Source: Myxococcus stipitatus (lineage in GTDB: Bacteria; Myxococcota; Myxococcia; Myxococcales; Myxococcaceae). Taken from it: a stretch of 64,000 bases of DNA. Within the stretch, counting starts at the first letter, position 1, and each line of letters opens with the position of its first letter. The stretch spans positions 8,432,001 to 8,496,000 of the forward strand of contig NZ_CP102770.1 in NCBI RefSeq assembly GCF_038561935.1, given 5' to 3'. Under the pieces are notes generated by a model that was not told the origin of the DNA, did no database searches, and saw nothing but the letters and a program-made list of their open reading frames with translations. Shown here in pieces: positions 60,498-64,000 of the stretch. The position numbers and the translations under genes are program-made.

Positions 60498-62021
60498 ATG
60501 TCCAGGCTCCCTCGGAGACTCCTCGTCACCGCGCTGACGCTGTTCACCCTCCCCGCGTGGGCGCAAGCCACCAACGTCGCGCTCGGCAAGCCGTCCTCCG
60601 CGTCCTCGGTACACGCCAACGGCTATCCCACGCAGTACGGCCATGCCAAGGCGTTCAACGGAATCCTCAACACCGAGGACCGCTGGGCCTCCGCCGTGGT
60701 CCCCGCGTCGACGAGCCCCGAGTGGCTGGAGGTCGACCTCCAGGCCATCCACCGCCTCGACAGCCTCACCCTGCACTCCGGCCGGGACACCACCGTCGGT
60801 CAGCAGATGCTCGACTTCGAGCTGCTCCACCGCGCCGCCCTCACGGACACCTTCCAGCCCATCCCCGGCGCATCCATCACCAACAACACCCAGCCGGCCT
60901 GGACGCTCACGCTCGCCCAGCCTCTCGAGACGCGCTACGTGCGCCTCCAATGCAAGCGCGCCCCCACCGACGGCCTGTGCCGCGTCCGTGAGCTGCAAGC
61001 CATTGGCGAGCGGCTCGCCAACCAGCCCCCCACCGCCAACGCGGGGCATGACACGGGCATCGTCCTCCCCGTCCAGACCACGGTCCAGCTCCAGGGCTCG
61101 GCCAGCGACAGCGACGGCACCATCGCCACCTATCAGTGGGAGCAGGTCCTCGGCGCCTCCACCGCCGTGCTGACCAACGCCAACACGCCCACCGTGAGCA
61201 TCAGCGCGCTCACCCAGGGCGGCCTCCACGTCTTCCGCCTCACCGCCACCGACAACGGCGGCAGGTCCGCCTCGGACACCGTCAGCGTCATGGTGCATCC
61301 GGGCACCGTCGCGCCCGACGCACGCGCGGGCAAGCTGCACGTCTGGTCGCGCGGCGGCACCTACGACACGGCGGTGTTCCTCCCCATCGACTTCGGCGCG
61401 ATTCCCGGGAAGAAGTACCCGCTCGTCCTCTCCCTCCATGGCCGAGGCGGAATCACGCTCAACGCGGACCACACCCAGGTGAACTCGAATCCCGAGGGCT
61501 TCATCCGCCAGCTCATCCCCGGCAAGCCGCTCATCAACACCTATCCCGCCGTCGTCATCGCGCCCAACGCGCCGCGCATCGGCGCGCCGCTGGACAGCTA
61601 CTTCAACGCCGCCCTCACCCACGCCCTGGTGCTGGAGGCCATCAACCTCTACTCCATCGACCCCGACCGGGTGACCATGACGGGCCTGTCTTTTGGAGGC
61701 GCGGGGGTCATCGACCAGATGCAGCAGTACCGGAGCACCTACGCCGGCGGAATGCCCCTGGCGTTCACCACGCCCACCGCCACGCCACTCTGCGCATTGG
61801 CGGACTTCCCCATCTGGGCTGCGGGCAACCGGGGCGACGGGACGTTCAACGCGTGGAAGTGGACCAACCCCACCGACGGCTACACGACCATCATGCGCCA
61901 GTGCACCAACTACACCGGCGAGCTCCAGGTCACCGTGATGGACGGCAACTCCCACAGCGGCTGGGATGAGTTCTGGAGCCGCCCCGATGCGCAGACCTGG
62001 CTCGTGAGCCAGGTCCGCTAG
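60498..62021 (+). CDS. Secreted esterase with discoidin (CBM32-like) and PKD domains
   Basis: The 507-residue product has a signal peptide (LLVTALTLFTLPAWA). A discoidin/F5-8-type carbohydrate-binding domain follows at about residues 23-172 (NVALGKPSSASS, WLEVDLQAIHRLDSLTLH, YVRLQCKR). A PKD domain lies at about 178-270 (TANAGHDTG, LQGSASDSDGTIATYQWEQV). The C-terminal alpha/beta-hydrolase at about 290-507 has YPLVLSLHGRGG, the nucleophile elbow GLSFGG, WAAGNRGD and a late His in GNSHSGWDEFW, as in PHB-depolymerase or feruloyl-esterase types. It probably acts on a polysaccharide-linked ester outside the cell. Confidence 0.88.
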   Translation: MSRLPRRLLVTALTLFTLPAWAQATNVALGKPSSASSVHANGYPTQYGHAKAFNGILNTEDRWASAVVPASTSPEWLEVDLQAIHRLDSLTLHSGRDTTVGQQMLDFELLHRAALTDTFQPIPGASITNNTQPAWTLTLAQPLETRYVRLQCKRAPTDGLCRVRELQAIGERLANQPPTANAGHDTGIVLPVQTTVQLQGSASDSDGTIATYQWEQVLGASTAVLTNANTPTVSISALTQGGLHVFRLTATDNGGRSASDTVSVMVHPGTVAPDARAGKLHVWSRGGTYDTAVFLPIDFGAIPGKKYPLVLSLHGRGGITLNADHTQVNSNPEGFIRQLIPGKPLINTYPAVVIAPNAPRIGAPLDSYFNAALTHALVLEAINLYSIDPDRVTMTGLSFGGAGVIDQMQQYRSTYAGGMPLAFTTPTATPLCALADFPIWAAGNRGDGTFNAWKWTNPTDGYTTIMRQCTNYTGELQVTVMDGNSHSGWDEFWSRPDAQTWLVSQVR

Positions 62022-62033
62022 CCTCCCCCGCGC

Positions 62034-63662
62034 CTACTTCGCGACGTCGAGCAAGCCGATGCCGCGCTGGGCCCACTCGGTGCCCGGCGCGGTGCGCAGG
62101 TCATCCACTGGCAGAGGCAATGCCTCCCACAGGGCCGTGTTGTCCGGAGGCACCTTGTTCGTGTTCTGGGCCCGCGCCCGGTACAGCCGCCCGTCGTGCA
62201 TCACCAGCGCCCCCGGCGCATACGTCACCTCGGGCGTGCCGGGAGCCAGGGTCGCGCGGGCCGCCCACCGCTCGAGCTGACGCGTCGCGGTCCCCTCCGG
62301 CAGCCCCGTGGAGACAAACGTCAGCGGCGTCACCGGGCCATTCACGTTGCCCGTGGCCGTCACCGTCCCCGCCGTCCCGCTTCCACCCGTCAGCCCCGCG
62401 AACAGCTTGCGAGCCCCTTCCCATTGGTTCTCCTTCAGCGTGATGGGGGACTTGATGGTGTCCGCCTTGGCGAGGACGACCTCCGGGTCTCTCGACGTCG
62501 GATAGACAGCCTGATAGCCGAAGTCGAGCCCGCGGAAGGCATTGCGCGCCCAGAGGAACCGGGCATCCGTCCCCGTCGTCCCTCCGAACCAGAGGCCCAA
62601 CGACAGCGTGTCCGCGAAGTAGTTGTCCGAGAACTCCACGTCCAGCGGCGCGTCGCCCGGCTCCGGCTGCGCGAAGAAGTTGAGCAGCGAGCCCGCGCCT
62701 CCCACGAAGACGTTGTGGTGGAAGCGGATGCGGCCCCCGCGCACCTGGGCCTGGGAGTTGTTGTCCTGGTAGCCCGCGAAGGCCGCGCGCCAGTCGATGG
62801 CACCGAAGGCGAAGACGTTGTGGTGGATTTCCGCGCCGTCACCCAGGTTCTGGATTTGGAGCGCCTCCGTCCCCGTGCGCACCAGCCGGTTGTTGTAGAC
62901 CTTCACCCGCGAGCCCAGCGGCGTGGGCGCGCCCTGCGTGGACCCGAAGTAGATGGCCTCGCTCGCCGTGTCGTGGATGTAGAGGTCGTGCAGCTGGATG
63001 TCATTGAGGGGCGGCACCTTGCCGTCGCTCCCCGCCGCGCGGTTGATGCGCAGGCCGGCAAAGCCCGCACGGGTGATTTCCAGGTACTCCACCTCGAAGC
63101 TGTGCGCGTCCCCGATACCCAGCCCCATGTGGCCGCCGCTCAGGAAGATGTCGTCGCTCAGGATGCCGTAGCGCTCGCGCGACGTGGCGTACTCGCCACA
63201 GCGATGCCCGGGGAGGTCCACGTGCCCCGTGCCCGAGACCGGGTCATACCGTCCGGTCAGGACCCAGTTCGAGCCCCCATTCATCGCCCAGAGATACCCC
63301 TGCTTGCTCCCAGCGTTGGGGTGGATGAGGACCTGTCCCCCCAAGTTGGTGATGACCAGCCGTCGGTCCGCCGAGCGGTCCGGCAGGTTGCCCAGGTTGA
63401 TGAGCGTGTAGCGGCCCGCGGGGATGTAGAGCCGGTCCAGCGTGCGCCAGTCCACCTGGGGAAAGCGCTTCTGCACGTCCGGGACGTACAGCTCGCCATT
63501 CGCGTCCGGCCCCGGCAGCGTGAAGGTGGTGCCCACGGGTCCATACCGGCCGAAGTCCTCACAGTCCAACTTCGGGGGCTCCTCCATGGGCCCCGGCCTG
63601 TCATCCACACAGCCCGAGGCGACACAAGCAACGAGACTCAAGACACCGAGGCGACCCATCAT
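62034..63662 (-). CDS. Parallel beta-helix lipoprotein with CBM5/12-like C-terminus
   Basis: The 542-residue product has a lipoprotein signal (LVACVASGCVDD, Cys18). A right-handed parallel beta-helix of the pectate-lyase-like type follows at about residues 70-400: RLYIPAGRYTLINLG, a VEYLEITRAGFAGLRINR coil, IQLHDLYIHDTASEAIYFG and IRFHHNVFVGGAGS. The end resembles a chitin-binding CBM5/12 module (VTYAPGALVMHDGRLYRAR, then VPPDNTALWEAL). It is probably a surface-attached polysaccharide-binding or -cleaving protein. It converges on the esterase gene with 12 bases between them, which suggests a shared carbohydrate theme. Confidence 0.85.
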   Translation of the reverse strand: MMGRLGVLSLVACVASGCVDDRPGPMEEPPKLDCEDFGRYGPVGTTFTLPGPDANGELYVPDVQKRFPQVDWRTLDRLYIPAGRYTLINLGNLPDRSADRRLVITNLGGQVLIHPNAGSKQGYLWAMNGGSNWVLTGRYDPVSGTGHVDLPGHRCGEYATSRERYGILSDDIFLSGGHMGLGIGDAHSFEVEYLEITRAGFAGLRINRAAGSDGKVPPLNDIQLHDLYIHDTASEAIYFGSTQGAPTPLGSRVKVYNNRLVRTGTEALQIQNLGDGAEIHHNVFAFGAIDWRAAFAGYQDNNSQAQVRGGRIRFHHNVFVGGAGSLLNFFAQPEPGDAPLDVEFSDNYFADTLSLGLWFGGTTGTDARFLWARNAFRGLDFGYQAVYPTSRDPEVVLAKADTIKSPITLKENQWEGARKLFAGLTGGSGTAGTVTATGNVNGPVTPLTFVSTGLPEGTATRQLERWAARATLAPGTPEVTYAPGALVMHDGRLYRARAQNTNKVPPDNTALWEALPLPVDDLRTAPGTEWAQRGIGLLDVAK

Positions 63663-63805
63663 GGTGCGGCTCCCAAGGGGAAGGAGCCTCCCAGCCTATC
63701 CCGACTCGGCGGGCCGTCCGCGCGTCCCTCGCGCGGCGCCCTGTCCCACTTTCGCCACTCAGTAACAGTTTCAACGAAATGGAGGGTTTAGACGTCCCCC
63801 TCCCG

Positions 63806-64000
63806 TCACGCGACCTTGCCCACCAGGATGGAGTAGGGGCTGTGGGTGGAGATGATGCGGTCCAGCTTGAAGCCGCCCTCGGCGAACAGGGCGTCGTACT
63901 GGCCCTGCGTGCGCTCCCGGCCTCCCGCCAGCGACAGCATGATGAGGTCCATCACCACGGCGGGGTGCGGCTCCGGTCCCTCGGGCAGCATCATCTCCAG
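63806..64000 (-). CDS. C-terminal end of a SAM-dependent O-methyltransferase (cut by the window)
   Basis: Only the last 64 or so residues are visible; the frame runs off the right edge. The text ALFAEGGFKLDRIISTHSPYSILVGKVA preceded by MDLIMLSLAGGRERTQGQY is the C-terminal strand pattern of plant-type/acetylserotonin O-methyltransferases (PF00891), where GGRERT precedes the last helix. The substrate cannot be told from this piece. Confidence 0.8.
   Translation of the reverse strand: MEMMLPEGPEPHPAVVMDLIMLSLAGGRERTQGQYDALFAEGGFKLDRIISTHSPYSILVGKVA

Overview
The window is high-GC chromosomal DNA from a myxobacterium, most likely family Myxococcaceae (Myxococcus or a close relative). The signs are a MYXO-CTERM sorting tail, many Myxococcus-type Cys-rich (DUF4215) repeats, a Ser/Thr kinase with a TPR-like tail beside an FHA-like sigma-54 activator, a Dsg-like IF3 with an ATT start, and geosmin synthase. 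I read 50 protein genes, two of them cut by the window edges. I see no rRNA, tRNA, insertion sequence, prophage or CRISPR array. The DNA is gene-dense; the only gene-free stretch over 300 bases is 15441-15788, upstream of the geosmin operon.

Layout. 1-9.1 kb: uncharacterised proteins, a DcaP-like porin, a cyclophilin, a thrombospondin-3/DUF11 protein, a DUF2380-like protein and L-serine dehydratase. 9.3-15.4 kb: a large secreted DUF4082-repeat protein, an SRPBCC protein, a tail-anchored repeat protein and an acetyltransferase. 15.8-20.9 kb: the most striking locus, a two-domain geosmin synthase followed at once by two different encapsulin shell proteins of the cyclic-nucleotide-binding type (family 2B). 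This looks like a nanocompartment operon with a terpene cyclase as cargo. 21-31 kb: a HEAT protein; a minus-strand operon of secreted PIG-L deacetylase, a 56-residue membrane protein and a sodium/solute symporter; and, divergent from it, a complete bshC-bshB1-bshA bacillithiol operon with translational overlaps. 31-36.4 kb: a DUF2911 protein, an unusual ABC-type ATPase, and a copper-handling group (YcnI-like, small lipoprotein, two SCO-family proteins, YtkA/FixH-like). 36.4-41 kb: a PadR-DUF1048 pair under a large symmetric operator, an esterase, a lipase-like protein and a thioredoxin lipoprotein.

41-55.4 kb looks like a regulatory and cell-surface block: an RpoH-type sigma factor with a good sigma-54 promoter match; an OmpA/TSP3 outer-membrane protein, also with a sigma-54 promoter match, followed by a giant Cys-rich MYXO-CTERM protein (an arrangement recalling TraB/TraA); a membrane Ser/Thr kinase; an FHA-like sigma-54 activator with two helix-turn-helix segments; and infC. 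A GACGTGTC/GACACGTC inverted pair occurs both upstream of the OmpA gene and just after the activator gene. 55.7-64 kb: acetyltransferase, nitronate monooxygenase, bestrophin, a beta-lactamase-fold protein lacking its catalytic Ser and Lys, a second SRPBCC protein with an H1-like tail, a secreted discoidin-PKD-esterase, a beta-helix lipoprotein, and the end of a methyltransferase gene.

Starts were moved downstream of the longest open frame wherever a ribosome site, signal peptide or family length supported it. Several genes start with GTG, TTG or ATT. All functional statements rest on reading motifs by eye; no database search was run.
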